Below are positions 1 to 9,771 of a DNA stretch of 64,000 nt, one piece after another. The translations under genes were made by a program, and so were the position numbers. Each line of letters opens with the position of its first letter. The stretch's first letter is position 1. The stretch is from contig JAJPIO010000016.1 in NCBI GenBank assembly GCA_021324735.1, positions 82,472 through 146,471 of the forward strand, in the 5' to 3' direction. Below the pieces are notes generated by a model. It ran no database searches. It saw only the letters and a list, made by a program, of their open reading frames with translations, and was not told the origin of the DNA. This stretch comes from Bacteroidota bacterium. Lineage in GTDB: Bacteria; Bacteroidota; Ignavibacteria; Palsa-1295.

Positions 1-1586
1 GCCCATTCGAGTGCGGGGCTTTCTGCAACACCGGCTGTCATTGCGATCTCTGTACCCTTACCGACAACCGGTTCGAGCCATTGTTCGAACACATTACCAG
101 CACCAAATACCGATGGCATTCCGAGGAAGCCACCAGCCGTCGAAAGGATCGCGAGTACTACCAGAGGCAGCCACATCTTCCAATCGACCTCATGGGGTGT
201 ATGATGGTGTGTGTCGAAGCGCTCCTTTCCATAGAAGGTTAAGAAGACGGCGCGGAACATATAGAAGGCGGTCATAAGCGCGGCAATAGCGCCGATGAGC
301 CACAGTACCATCGAGCCGTGGCTGAATGCCTGCCACAAGATCTCATCCTTCGAGAAAAAGCCGGCGAACGGGGGAATACCTGCAATAGCAAGCGTCGCAA
401 TAAAGAACGTCCCGAACGTGATCGGCAGATACTTCTTAAGTCCACCCATCTTCTGCATGTCCTGTTCGTGGTGCATCGCAAGAATGACCGCACCCGAGCC
501 AAGGAAGAGACATGCTTTGAAGAAGGCATGGGTCACAACGTGGAACACACCAGCAGTAAACGAACCGACACCCAAAGCAAGGAACATATAGCCAAGCTGG
601 GAGACGGTGGAGTAGGCCAGCACCTTCTTAATATCGTTCTGGAAGATACCGATCATCGCTGCGAAGATCGCGGTCACCGCACCGACTGCTGCGACCACGG
701 CGAGCGTTGTCGGTGCAAGTGCAAACAAAATGTTCGAGCGAGCTACCAGGAAGATACCGCTCGTTACCATCGTGGCGGCGTGGATAAGAGCCGAAACCGG
801 CGTTGGACCCGCCATAGCATCCGGCAGCCAAACATAGAGCGGGATCTGCGCGCTCTTACCGGTACAACCCAGGAAGAGCATCAGGGTAATGATCGTAATG
901 ATCGTCGCTCCGCTGCCCATACCGAGTGCAAGTCCGGCATGTCGAACGCCATCGACCATGTTGTTGCCAGAGCCGAGAACGTCGAGATAGTTTAGCGAGC
1001 CGAACTGATAGAGCATTGCTCCCATCGCTACCAAGAAGCCAAAATCACCAATGCGGTTTACGATGAAGGCCTTCTTCGCAGCATTGTTATTCTTATCTTC
1101 ATCGTACCAGAAGCCAATAAGAAGATAGCTGCAAAGTCCTACGCCTTCCCATCCGAGGAATGTCAGTAAATAGTTATCGGCCATGACGAGCTGGAGCATC
1201 ATGACGATAAAGAGATTGAGATAGACGAAGAAGCGCCAGAAGCCTCGATCGCCCTTCATATAGGCGATACTATAGAGATGGATAAAAGCGCCGACCCCTG
1301 TAATGACCAGCATGAAGATGATCGAAAGCTGGTCGATCAGGTAGGCCAGGTTCACTTGCACGCGCCCGACGTGTATCCAATCGAGCATAACAAAGTGAAT
1401 GGGGCGCTCTTCGGCTGGCCGGCCCATCATCTCGAAGAAGATACCGGCCGTGATGAAGAAGCTTATGAAAACAGCAATGGTGGCTATCCAGCCAGCCGTC
1501 GAGCCCTTCATCTTCGAGCCGAAGAAGAGATTGATCACAAAGGCCGCAAGCGGCACCAGTACGATAAAAGGTATGAGGTCAGTCAC
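1..1586 (-). CDS. nuoL: NADH-quinone oxidoreductase subunit L (partial)
   Basis: Antiporter-like proton-pumping membrane subunit of respiratory complex I. The reverse strand is open from a GTG at 1586, five bases after the nuoK stop, to the left edge (about 528 residues), so the C-terminal lateral helix region is missing. It shows the conserved GWEGVGLCSYLLIGFW stretch near residue 145, AFIVNRIGD, LIHAATMVTSG near residue 265 and KKVLAYSTVSQLGYM, all typical of NuoL and absent from simple MrpA-like short forms. The order J-K-L matches complex I operons. The GTG start follows from the position of the nuoK stop; there is only a weak purine run before it. Identity is near certain, the exact start less so. 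Confidence 0.95.
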   Translation of the reverse strand, partial: MTDLIPFIVLVPLAAFVINLFFGSKMKGSTAGWIATIAVFISFFITAGIFFEMMGRPAEERPIHFVMLDWIHVGRVQVNLAYLIDQLSIIFMLVITGVGAFIHLYSIAYMKGDRGFWRFFVYLNLFIVMMLQLVMADNYLLTFLGWEGVGLCSYLLIGFWYDEDKNNNAAKKAFIVNRIGDFGFLVAMGAMLYQFGSLNYLDVLGSGNNMVDGVRHAGLALGMGSGATIITIITLMLFLGCTGKSAQIPLYVWLPDAMAGPTPVSALIHAATMVTSGIFLVARSNILFALAPTTLAVVAAVGAVTAIFAAMIGIFQNDIKKVLAYSTVSQLGYMFLALGVGSFTAGVFHVVTHAFFKACLFLGSGAVILAMHHEQDMQKMGGLKKYLPITFGTFFIATLAIAGIPPFAGFFSKDEILWQAFSHGSMVLWLIGAIAALMTAFYMFRAVFLTFYGKERFDTHHHTPHEVDWKMWLPLVVLAILSTAGGFLGMPSVFGAGNVFEQWLEPVVGKGTEIAMTAGVAESPALEW

Positions 1587-1590
1587 GGCG

Positions 1591-1893
1591 TTACCACTTC
1601 AAAATGTTGACCTTGGCAATATCGACGGTCTGTCGATTCCGGAAGAGAGCAATGACGATCGCAAGTCCGACGGCTGCTTCGGCAGCGGCGACCGTCATCA
1701 CGAAGAAGACCAGTATCTGTCCGGTCTGATCTCCTAAAAATTGTGAGAACGCGATCAGCGTCAGGTTAACGGCGTTGAGCATCAGCTCTACACACATGAA
1801 CACGATGATCGCATTTCGACGGAAGAGAACACCAGCCGTTCCGATCACGAAGAGGATCGCAGAAACAGCCAGGTAATGAGATAATGGAGCCAT
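1591..1893 (-). CDS. nuoK: NADH-quinone oxidoreductase subunit K
   Basis: Small three-helix membrane subunit of complex I (MrpC-like), 100 residues, which is the usual length. The two buried glutamates that take part in proton translocation in E. coli NuoK (Glu36 and Glu72) are at exactly those positions here, in [10 protein letters not shown] and [10 protein letters not shown] purine-rich AAGAAGG lies just before the ATG. It sits 70 bp after nuoJ and just before nuoL on the same strand, so it is co-transcribed with both. Confidence 0.97.
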   Translation of the reverse strand: MAPLSHYLAVSAILFVIGTAGVLFRRNAIIVFMCVELMLNAVNLTLIAFSQFLGDQTGQILVFFVMTVAAAEAAVGLAIVIALFRNRQTVDIAKVNILKW

Positions 1894-1963
1894 CCTTCTT
1901 ACGAAATATGAAAGATGAAATACAAAAAACTATTCGGAGTCATGGGGTAGGTATGCCGGTCTC

Positions 1964-2473
1964 TCATGCAAGTCGCTTCTTTGCAAGGATGATAGCACCT
2001 ACCGCCGCTGAGATCAGGATAATGGAAGCCATCTCGAATGGAAACGAGTAGGCGGTGTAGAGCGTCGTTCCTACAGACTCTGTGGTACCCAATACCGCAG
2101 CGCTGGCGCTGATCGTCTTCGGCAGCTTGTCCTCGGACATAAAGATCATGGCCAGGATCTGGGCAAGTACGCCGAGGGCCACGAGCACGCCAACCAGCGA
2201 CTTCCAACTACTGGTAATTCGGATATCCTCACTCTCCAGATTTAGGAGCATGATGACGAATAGCACGAGCACCATGATAGCGCCGGCGTAGACCGCGACC
2301 TGAACGACCGCGAGAAACTGCGCCGAAAGAGTTAAGTAGATGCCCGCCAGGAAGCAGAACGTCATGACCAGCATGAGCGCGCTGACAACGGCGGATTTGC
2401 GAGTAATGGTGAGGAGGGCGAAGATGATCGCGCCCGCGCTCAGAACGTAGAATGCAATTTCACTAAGTGGCAT
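1964..2473 (-). CDS. nuoJ: NADH-quinone oxidoreductase subunit J
   Basis: Membrane subunit J of complex I, 169 residues with about five transmembrane helices. The conserved third-helix segment VQVAVYAGAIMVLVLFVIML (about residues 57-76) with its tyrosine is present. It is the first gene of this operon. nuoA-I are not upstream, because the neighbouring gene points the other way, so the nuo genes are split into at least two transcription units in this genome. A good Bacteroidetes-type promoter element lies 28 bp before the ATG. Confidence 0.95.
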   Translation of the reverse strand: MPLSEIAFYVLSAGAIIFALLTITRKSAVVSALMLVMTFCFLAGIYLTLSAQFLAVVQVAVYAGAIMVLVLFVIMLLNLESEDIRITSSWKSLVGVLVALGVLAQILAMIFMSEDKLPKTISASAAVLGTTESVGTTLYTAYSFPFEMASIILISAAVGAIILAKKRLA

Positions 2474-2500
2474 CCTGAAAATTTACTGAACCAAGATGCA

Positions 2501-2508
2501 CAAATTTA
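2501..2508 (-). promoter_or_regulatory. TAnnTTTG promoter element of nuoJKL
   Basis: On the minus strand this reads TAAATTTG, an exact match to the -7 element of the Bacteroidetes primary sigma factor (TAnnTTTG). It lies 28 bp upstream of the nuoJ ATG. I see no clear -33 TTG. The same octamer occurs before eno in this window. Confidence 0.6.
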
Positions 2509-2671
2509 CGACGAATATTAGCGTGAGCTTTGGTTTTGACGTTTTTGGGATGAGAAGTCGAACGAGAGAACATTCGGTGTAACGGTTTCAGAATTTAGAG
2601 ATTATTGGGCATTGTTCAGTAACCTTTGTATCACTGACGGGTCTATAGTATGTGTCCAGATTATTCTTCGC

Positions 2672-5600
2672 ATGAAAACCTTCCTCCGCTCCCTGATTTC
2701 CTTAGTCATAGTAGCGATATCTCTATCCAATACTTTCGCTCAAGTATCATCACCGCTAAACTCCAGTGGCCGGGATTTCTATATTGCCGAACTGGTACCC
2801 AGCATTAAATGCGGTGCGATCAAGCCTACCAGGGCTTTTTCGTCCTTGTCAGCTCCTTTTACGACTGCAATGTAACCGTTAGTTATTTCGACCCCAATAG
2901 TTCACCTGCAGGTCAAGAAATACCTACAGCACCTGTCCATATTGTTGCTAAACACGGCTTGCAAATAGCGCTGGACCAAGGCTACATGAACCCACGGGAT
3001 AATAATGGTAATCCTATAGCCCCGAACGGCGAACAAGGCATTTATGCCACATGCCATATTCATGCGGATAAGCCGATCTCTGTGCAATATTATTCTACCG
3101 GCCCCAATTCGACAGGAATGTATCTCGCCCTTCCGACACAGGCGTTAGGGAAGCGATATGTAGTAGCCTCACTTCCAACGAACCCTGGATACGGCGCAGC
3201 TAATTCAAGTCACTTTGCTTGCACCATCGATTCGGCAAGTTCAGAATTTGGCATCGTCAGTGTGTCCGATAACACTCACGTGACGATTACTCCGAACGGC
3301 CTTACTCGCGGCGGACATGTCGGAGTCTCAAGCGGCTTGGGTGCAACAGGCGCGAAGCATCCTTTCACGGTCACCTTGACGCGTGGACAAAGTTACTGGG
3401 TAAAGTCCGTTTTAAACGACCCGTTGGATGATATGTCGGGCTCCGTCGTGGTGTCCGATCAACCGGTTGCCGTTATTGCCGGTAATGAGAATGCCTATCA
3501 CGGCGAGACGGCATTTGTAAGTGCCGGCGGTGACCAGCGGAATATGACGGTCCAGCAAATGATCCCGGTCGATTATTGGACCTCCAGCGGCTACGTTTCT
3601 ATGCCATTCTTCGATGCGACGGGTGGCGCCTCCAGCGATGCCTCGGCAGGCGACGAGTATAAATTCTTTATCTACGATTCGACGAACACAACGCTAAGTG
3701 TTTATACCGACGGCCCCCGTACACCGACGTTAAATGAGTTTGGCGTCGCTTCGATCCCTAACGTACTTACAGGCTTAACAGCTAACTCTAACAACAGCCA
3801 GCGTTTCTTCGCGGAGCAGTACGATTACCGCGCGATGTACACGGCAACGGAGCCATTTACTGCTCCCGCGCAAATGAACGTGGTCCCGCTTGGCCGATGG
3901 TGCACAAGGTTTATGTGGTATGTCGCTGATGACAAAGCACAAGTTCATAAGAGGCGATATATCAATGTTGTTGCTCGAAGAGATCTGTTTCCAAAAATAC
4001 TGCTTTCACATAATGGCGGTGCCCTTCTCACCATCAATTCTTATCTGCCTGCTGGCGCAGGCAATACGCCCGCCGTATGCAGTATTCCTGGCCATCCAGA
4101 ATTAGTGGGGAAGCGATTCGAAGTTTCACCCGGCGCGTGGTATGCCAAAAGCGATTCCGCTTTTATTGTCTATCAATACGGCATGTTAGGATTAGATCCT
4201 GATATGGACCTAGGCGATAGTGACGATGACGACTACTATGATGAATATGCCGCCCCTTGTGGGCAGTCCTTTCACATCGATGGAGCACTCACTCCTCAAC
4301 TGAGCGTCGACACAACATGCAATGGTTGGAGAATTACGGCCACCGACCTTTCGCCTATCGATCAGGGGCTTGCTTCCCTTGAGCTATTGAAAGATCCCGA
4401 AGGAGTAATTATACGTAAACCAGGTACCGATTCCGGATATATCAGTACGAATGTCGATTTTCTTCAGCATAGCATTACCGTAATACCAGGCGTGGACTCC
4501 GTCTCGACCCAAATCATTATAGATGACCCGCTCAAAAATGCAGATGCGTGGATAATGGCGACGAATGTTGCCGGCAACGATACACTAATTCACTTACAGT
4601 ATTTAGCTCCTCGACTCTCGTTCTATTCTACCTATCACTCTGATTCAGCCACGTTCTACAATTCGCCACTTGGTACTGACACGTGCACGCAATTCATTCT
4701 TAAGAACGATGGAAGCGCAACTTTTACCGCTCTCGGATATGACCTCGCGAATGGCTCTCAAGGCTTCCGGGTAACCAACGTCAGTCGGCAACTCCCATAT
4801 CGTTTGGGGCTCAATGATTCTATTGTTTTTTCGGTCTGCTTTAATGCCAACCAACCATCTCATGTCTATTTAGATACCCTGCGGGTTCATACGGATTGTC
4901 CCACGGCCTTTGGCGCTCTTTACGGCTCAACCTCTGTCGGTGAGATCGAGACCGAAGATTATGATTTCGGGCCGGTTCCCCTTGGCACGAAGAAGTGTCA
5001 CGGCATTAAAGTTTGGAACGTTGGCAAAGCACCATTCCTGCTTACCAAGAGCTGGCTACTGGATAATATGACGAATTTCATCTTCGCCGATTCCGCACTC
5101 CTGCCAGTGAGGATCGATACAGGAATCGCCAATGCAAAGACCTTTACATTCTGCTATTCACCAACGCAGGACTCGATGAAGGACACAACTACCATGCATT
5201 GGGCAAGCGACCTTCCCTCGCCATTCGAGCATCAGAAGAAAGACTTCAGTAATTTGTATGGGTATGGTATCAAGCCCGATCTTTCATGGAATCCTGGAGA
5301 GCAAGAATTTGGAAGCCAAAATACGCGAGTAAGAAGATTCTACCTAAGAAATGTAGGCACAGCCCCTGTCATTGTTGACTCGATGAAGATCGCCGGTCCA
5401 GAGGGAAGAGAATACAAAATAAAAGCAACTGAAGTCGGTAGTCTCACACACGTATTTATTCCAGAAGACAGTATCTGGGTTGACATCGAATTTAGTCCCG
5501 ATACGACCAATGTCCACGGCCGCATTGATACGCTCATCGCGTACGACGACAATAATATTGACCCTATTGCGATCCTCTATGGGATTATCGGTTACTCAGC

Positions 5601-5868
5601 GGTTGGACAGGGAAGCCAAGTCTATGAGGGTCTCCGGATAGTCCCAGACCCTGTGACCACTGACCAAGTACAAATATTTGTCCCAACAAGCTTCGAAGGC
5701 GAATACAAGCTTATCGTAACAGATGAGTTGGGGAGAGTAGTAAGAAATAGTGATGGGGAAGGAAGTGCGGTGGCTCTATCGGTAGACGGTCTTCCGAGCG
5801 GGACATATTTTGTCCGCGCCTACCGACAAAATGACATGCGAACCGGCATATTCAAGATTCTTAGATAA
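2672..5868 (+). CDS. T9SS-sorted surface protein, frameshifted near its N terminus
   Basis: Large secreted protein of unknown function. A clear signal peptide (MKTFLRSLISLVIVAISLSN, cleaved after FAQ) starts at ATG 2672, but that frame stops at 2875. The remaining 1019 residues continue in the -1 frame, open from 2809. The signal-peptide frame reads GRDFYIAE and the main frame resumes with FFVLVSSFYDCNVTVSYF, which together look like the start of an IgGFc-binding-like domain. Adding one base in the T5 run at 2836-2840 would join the two frames seamlessly. Acidic DDDDYYDEY near 4230, Ig-like and choice-of-anchor segments follow. The last ~80 residues (VPDPVTTDQVQIFV to GIFKILR) are a type A T9SS sorting domain. 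Either a sequencing indel or a broken gene. Confidence 0.75.
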
Positions 5869-6019
5869 AAATAGCTTGGTCTACCAAATATTCTGAATCT
5901 TTGGAACTCGGTTCAGTTCATTAAATGAAAACAGAACTCAATTCTCAGACATATTTTAAAAATGTGGATAAATTTAGTGTAACGCTAATAGCTTTCTTGC
6001 GTTATATACTCAAGAAAAG

Positions 6020-6174
6020 TAGTATGCAGAATCCGAGGCCTGTCCGTCAAACCACAAGTTCCTCCTAATAACCTATGTGCGATGCTCTCGTACAATAACG
6101 AGATCACTTCGCACTCTTAATGCAGGATAAGGGAATGCCCCGATTACCACATAAGTGGATCGGGGCATGTTTTT
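6020..6174 (+). ncRNA. Candidate small structured RNA ending in an intrinsic terminator
   Basis: The 488-bp gap between 5868 and 6357 has no ORF but holds ordered structure. At 6077-6114 a two-part hairpin pairs GTGCGA with TCGCAC and, inside it, TCTCGT with ACGAGA around the loop ACAATA. About 20 nt later comes a strong terminator. A stand-alone terminated hairpin RNA with no gene before it suggests an sRNA (a 6S-like RNA was considered but the central bubble is not convincing). The 5' end is a guess. The rest of the gap shows nothing I recognise. Confidence 0.35.
6136..6174 (+). terminator. Intrinsic terminator
   Basis: TGCCCCGAT pairs with ATCGGGGCA, continued inside by CCAC/GTGG around an ATAA loop with a TA bulge, then TGTTTTT. 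It lies 268 bp after the T9SS gene, so it more likely ends a separate small transcript than that gene. Confidence 0.7.
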
Positions 6175-6356
6175 ATTGGCCTTTCGCCGTTATTGAATGC
6201 TGCTCCGTCGTTAGGTTTCCGCTCGTTGCGTTTGCGGAATGAGCACATTAAACCGCTTGGTTCATTGCTCGCTCTTACTTCTACGGTACAGAACTTGAAG
6301 AAAGCTCACCGCTGAAGTCATTTTGCCACACTTCAAACAAAACTAACATTTTAGTT

Positions 6357-7130
6357 ATGGTCCAGTCAATACAAAAGAATAAACTCCGATATTATCCTGG
6401 TATCCTTGCGATCGTCGCCTCTGGTGCACTCTTCAGCTCATGCGCGACGAAGTATTCCACCGAACCCACGCCGACGACAACGACGCAAAACTCGGTCACA
6501 CTTGACCAGTTTTATACCCCTGCTCCAAATGGGGAAGCGGACGATTACTACCTTCTGATGCCAGGTGACGACGACAATGATTACTCCTATTTCATTGACG
6601 AACAGGATTACAATACAGCATTAAACGATCAGAACGATCCACACTATCAATTTATCCGGCTGCAGCTCAAAAACGGACATGGTTACGGGGATGCAAATCA
6701 TATCCATGAGTTTGTACCCGGTCCGCATCACGAGCATGGTGTCTATATAAATATCCGCCACCGCGATTGGACCGATTCCTTAGCACTTACAGATTCGGAA
6801 AAAGTACGGATCGACACTGCGATGAAGGCATTTATTCAATGTGCTAAAGCGTCTGTCGATTCGTTTAAAGTAGCGTTGCAGCCTTACCGTCTGGAATTCA
6901 AAACACGACGCACTGCGATCATTGCAGGGCTGGATTCGGGTAAATACTCACGAGATAGTGCGCGGACGTTACTCGATTCTGCGATCGTAAAATATCAGGC
7001 AGAGACGAGCATGCTTCGGGCCGGATTTATCCAGGACCTGGCAACCTGCCGGACCGAGCTTGATGTGGATGTTCGCGCCATCCTCACCCCAGACCAATAT
7101 GCCATTTGGGTACGCCATCGTGGATGGTAA
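6357..7130 (+). CDS. Lipoprotein with a Spy/CpxP-like helical C-terminal half
   Basis: Predicted SPII lipoprotein of 257 residues: hydrophobic N terminus followed by a lipobox LFSSC with the acylated Cys at residue 29. The middle (about 60-130) is acidic, then His-rich (HGYGDANHIHEF, GPHHEHG). The C-terminal half is helical and charged and contains two LT-type turns (LTDSEKVRID and LTPDQYAIW), the pattern seen in Spy/CpxP/LTxxQ periplasmic proteins that bind metals or unfolded clients. That relation is a pattern match only. It is monocistronic, with a terminator directly after its stop. Confidence 0.7.
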   Translation: MVQSIQKNKLRYYPGILAIVASGALFSSCATKYSTEPTPTTTTQNSVTLDQFYTPAPNGEADDYYLLMPGDDDNDYSYFIDEQDYNTALNDQNDPHYQFIRLQLKNGHGYGDANHIHEFVPGPHHEHGVYINIRHRDWTDSLALTDSEKVRIDTAMKAFIQCAKASVDSFKVALQPYRLEFKTRRTAIIAGLDSGKYSRDSARTLLDSAIVKYQAETSMLRAGFIQDLATCRTELDVDVRAILTPDQYAIWVRHRGW

Positions 7131-7151
7131 TCGAAAAGAATTTCGAGAACG

Positions 7152-7180
7152 AAAAAGGCCGCTTTGTAGCGGCCTTTTTT
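7152..7180. terminator. Bidirectional intrinsic terminator
   Basis: AAAAAGGCCGCT-TTGT-AGCGGCCTTTTTT is a near-perfect stem with A and T tracts on both sides. It lies between the convergent lipoprotein and OmpA/PD40 genes and overlaps the latter's stop codon by two bases. Confidence 0.9.
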
Positions 7181-8711
7181 ATTTGTTCATTCGTGCTTGA
7201 AACTCCACTCGTCGATTGAGGGCTCGTCCTTCGTCGGTCGAATTGGTTGCGACCGGATTATTCTCGCCATAGCCGACCGCTTGCACCCGTCCTGCCTGTA
7301 TGCCATGACTGATGAGATATTCCTGTACAGAGTGTGCTCTCGCCTCGCTTAGCTTTTGATTGAACGCGGGAGTACCGATCGAATCTGTATATCCGGCAAC
7401 CGTCACCGTCATTTCCGGATTCTTTTTCATCAGGGACACCGCTCGATCTAATTCCGGAAAGGATTCACGTTTGAGCTGGGACGAATTGAAATCGAAAAAG
7501 ACCAGCAGACGAGTCTTACCCGTAAGCGTAGGGTTGAGATCGATGTCATGTTGTATCGTAACATTGCGTTCGTTTACAACTTGATACACATCCGAATAAA
7601 AGAGGTATCCTTCTGCTTGTCCCGTGATCGAATAGGTTTGTCCGGGTTGCAGTACCACGAGGTAATCACCGGTACTATCGGCCGAGCGGAAGCGGGCGAC
7701 TTCTTCATTCGTTTTGAGATCGGTGATCGTAATATCTGCGGCCAATGGCTGCTTTGTAAAAGCATCGCGCACGACTCCTTTGACAATAGTGACTCCGCCA
7801 GGCGCGAAGGGATTAGGTTCGACAGAAAAGACATCGAGGCCACCCAGTGTGCCGCTTCGATTCGATGCTACGAACGCGTGCTGGGTACCAAGTTCGGCCG
7901 TGTAAAAAAGATCGTCGCCGGTGCTATTGATGGGAGTGCCTGCATCTTCCGGCGTGCTCCAGACTCCGCCGACATTATGTGATACATACACGTCATACCC
8001 ACCCAGACCGGGCCTTCCGTTGCTCGAGAAATAGAGTGTACGGCCATCGGCAGCAATAAAGGGGGAGGCTTCCATGCCAGCGCTATTGATGATCGGTCCG
8101 AGATTTTGCGGCGTAGTCCAGTTATCGCCGACACGAGTGGAAACATAAATATCCTGGCCACCATAACCGCCCGGGCGATCGCTTACAAAGTAGAGCGTTC
8201 GACCATCGGATGATAAGCTGGGCTGCGACTCCCAACTCGTGGTGTTGAGTGCTGTGAGATTCCGAACGTTCTGCCATTTGCCATTGATAAGTTCAGCTTG
8301 ATAAAGGTCGCTCGACCCTAAGCCATCGGACCGACCGCCGGCGGAAAAGATCATAGTATGTCCATCTGGCGTAAAGGTAGCACAGCCTTCATTCTCACTG
8401 GTGTTGATTCCATCAACACTCGTAAAATTTCCATATTGATTGGTGAGTATAGCAGTCAGTGGCGCACGGGCATAGTACAGATCCTGTCTTCCGGCGCCGC
8501 CAGAACGGTTGCTCGTAAGATACGTGTATGATCCTTCGGGTCCTTGTATAAGTGCAAAATCGTCTTCGGTAGTATTGAGATCGCCTTCTAAATGCCGAAC
8601 GCGGACTTCCGGATGATTCTTGACCTGATCTTCGCGCAGGATCGGTCCCTGATGCGAACTAGCGCAAGCGGTTAGGATCAGGCACAAACTAAGAAGGAGA
8701 CGAGACTTCAT
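7179..8711 (-). CDS. OmpA-family lipoprotein with PD40 beta-propeller repeats
   Basis: Outer-membrane lipoprotein of 510 residues that probably tethers the envelope to peptidoglycan. Lipobox LTAC places the acylated Cys at residue 16. About five PD40 (WD40-like) repeats follow between residues 50 and 300, each with a DGRTLYF-like strand and a GGxDxY turn. A carboxypeptidase-regulatory-like Ig fold (about 305-375, starting VKGVVRDAFTKQPL) comes next. The C-terminal OmpA domain (about 400-507) has FFDFNSSQL, GYTDSIG and NRRVEF, including the conserved Asp/Arg pair for diaminopimelate binding. This architecture is common in Bacteroidota, where relatives include PorE-like T9SS accessory proteins; assignment to that role is inference. 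It starts 3 bp after the upstream barrel gene, so the two form an operon. Confidence 0.85.
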   Translation of the reverse strand: MKSRLLLSLCLILTACASSHQGPILREDQVKNHPEVRVRHLEGDLNTTEDDFALIQGPEGSYTYLTSNRSGGAGRQDLYYARAPLTAILTNQYGNFTSVDGINTSENEGCATFTPDGHTMIFSAGGRSDGLGSSDLYQAELINGKWQNVRNLTALNTTSWESQPSLSSDGRTLYFVSDRPGGYGGQDIYVSTRVGDNWTTPQNLGPIINSAGMEASPFIAADGRTLYFSSNGRPGLGGYDVYVSHNVGGVWSTPEDAGTPINSTGDDLFYTAELGTQHAFVASNRSGTLGGLDVFSVEPNPFAPGGVTIVKGVVRDAFTKQPLAADITITDLKTNEEVARFRSADSTGDYLVVLQPGQTYSITGQAEGYLFYSDVYQVVNERNVTIQHDIDLNPTLTGKTRLLVFFDFNSSQLKRESFPELDRAVSLMKKNPEMTVTVAGYTDSIGTPAFNQKLSEARAHSVQEYLISHGIQAGRVQAVGYGENNPVATNSTDEGRALNRRVEFQARMNK

Positions 8712-8714
8712 AGT

Positions 8715-9575
8715 TTATCGGATTTGGTATTTGAGTGCAATAAGACCGGTGACCGTCAGCGGGGAAGTCGGATTCGAAATGCCGTTAGCCTGATAGTCGG
8801 CCTGGCCGGTCGAATTCCAGATGGAAGTAAATGGTATACCCAGCGTTATTTCCGGGGCAAGAAGCCATCGGGCACTGATATAAAAGGGGAATCCGGCTAA
8901 GAGCTTAAATTCTCCGAAGAACCGATGAAGTTCAGGCGAGAGCGAACCACCGATACCATAGGAGCGGATACCGGTGCCACTTCCACTTCTGAAATCCATA
9001 AATGAAAATTGTGGTGGCCCTCCAAGTGTCTGTGTGAGATCGTAGTGATCGCTGGCGATATCTGTCAGCGCTAATCCTGCTCCGACGTAAAGATCGTGTA
9101 ACGAATGAAAGGAGTATCGCGCGTATGCTTCCAGCGAAATACATCGAAGCATCCAAACGAGGTCGCTCGTGACCGGCACGTTAACGAACACACCATTCGT
9201 ATCGGCTAGCTCATTAACGGTAGCATTCCACTCTCCGCGTCGCTCATTGTAATTCATCTTTGTGATGATCCCCCAATCTTCGCTCAGCCAGAAATCTGCG
9301 GAAATGCCAGCGAAAAATCCGAAGAGGGGAGTCGCGCCACTTGGGAATTGAACATGGATGGTGTCCGGTGTTCCGGCGTAAGGATACGTGGTTGCAAAAT
9401 ACGTTGGAGTGGCATGCTGCCAAAACGTAAGTCCGGACCCAACATCGATACCGAGATAGATTGGCAGCGGCTGATTTGAATAGAGGACATTCGCGGCATA
9501 CCGTTGCGCTGATGCGGTGGTGATACTACAAAATGTCAGGCAAACTATTAATGGAATAGAACGGCGTAATGACAT
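8715..9575 (-). CDS. Outer-membrane beta-barrel-like protein
   Basis: 286 residues, starting MSLRRSIPLIVCLTFC and with a signal peptide cleaved after ASAQ. The body alternates aromatic and glycine-rich strands and ends with a hydrophobic strand finishing LKYQIR, fitting an outer-membrane barrel (conserved motifs absent, function unknown). A longer reading from 9761 runs through the tRNA-Ala gene and is rejected, because the signal peptide begins at the ATG at 9573-9575. It is followed 3 bp later by the OmpA/PD40 lipoprotein, which suggests they work together in the envelope. A 7-bp hairpin sits just before the start codon. Confidence 0.7.
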   Translation of the reverse strand: MSLRRSIPLIVCLTFCSITTASAQRYAANVLYSNQPLPIYLGIDVGSGLTFWQHATPTYFATTYPYAGTPDTIHVQFPSGATPLFGFFAGISADFWLSEDWGIITKMNYNERRGEWNATVNELADTNGVFVNVPVTSDLVWMLRCISLEAYARYSFHSLHDLYVGAGLALTDIASDHYDLTQTLGGPPQFSFMDFRSGSGTGIRSYGIGGSLSPELHRFFGEFKLLAGFPFYISARWLLAPEITLGIPFTSIWNSTGQADYQANGISNPTSPLTVTGLIALKYQIR

Positions 9576-9578
9576 AAA

Positions 9579-9601
9579 GCAAAGCAATGGCTGGGCTTTG
9601 C
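9579..9601 (-). promoter_or_regulatory. Hairpin just before the barrel-protein start codon
   Basis: On the minus strand GCAAAGC-(9 nt)-GCTTTGC, then TTTATG, ends 3 nt before the ATG at 9575. It could be a weak terminator for the upstream tRNAs or a hairpin that occludes the ribosome site of the barrel gene. No experimental basis. Confidence 0.35.
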
Positions 9602-9657
9602 CGCAGCAGTTTTCATGCCGACGATGAAACGGGGCTAATGACGGGAGAGAGAATTTG

Positions 9658-9730
9658 TGGACCCTAGGAGACTCGAACTCCTTACCTGTAGAATGCAAAT
9701 CTACCGCTCTACCAGATGAGCTAAGGGCCC
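9658..9730 (-). tRNA. tRNA-Ala (anticodon TGC)
   Basis: A full cloverleaf can be drawn on the minus strand. Acceptor GGGCCCT pairs with AGGGTCC (one G-T), anticodon arm GTAGA-TTTGCAT-TCTAC, T arm AGGAG-TTCGAGT-CTCCT, discriminator A. The anticodon TGC gives alanine. CCA is not encoded. It follows tRNA-Ile by 41 bp. Confidence 0.95.
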
Positions 9731-9738
9731 CAGAAAAA

Positions 9739-9770
9739 AGATGAAAGACGAATCGGTTCATCTTTCATCT
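9739..9770 (-). repeat. 10-bp perfect inverted repeat between tRNA-Ile and tRNA-Ala
   Basis: AGATGAAAGA and TCTTTCATCT flank a 12-nt loop and fill almost the whole spacer between the two tRNAs. The likely role is a processing stem in a shared precursor; this is inference. Confidence 0.6.
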
Positions 9771-9771
9771 G

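Noticed and set aside
318..995. 225-residue plus-strand open frame
   Set aside because: It is the antisense of nuoL; composition is Arg/His/Cys-rich without domains, and nuoL is certain on the other strand.
2836..2840. Phase-variable homopolymer
   Set aside because: A run of five T is too short for efficient slippage; an indel or sequencing error is simpler.
9576..9761. Longer N terminus of the barrel protein
   Set aside because: It would translate tRNA-Ala, and the true signal peptide starts at 9575.
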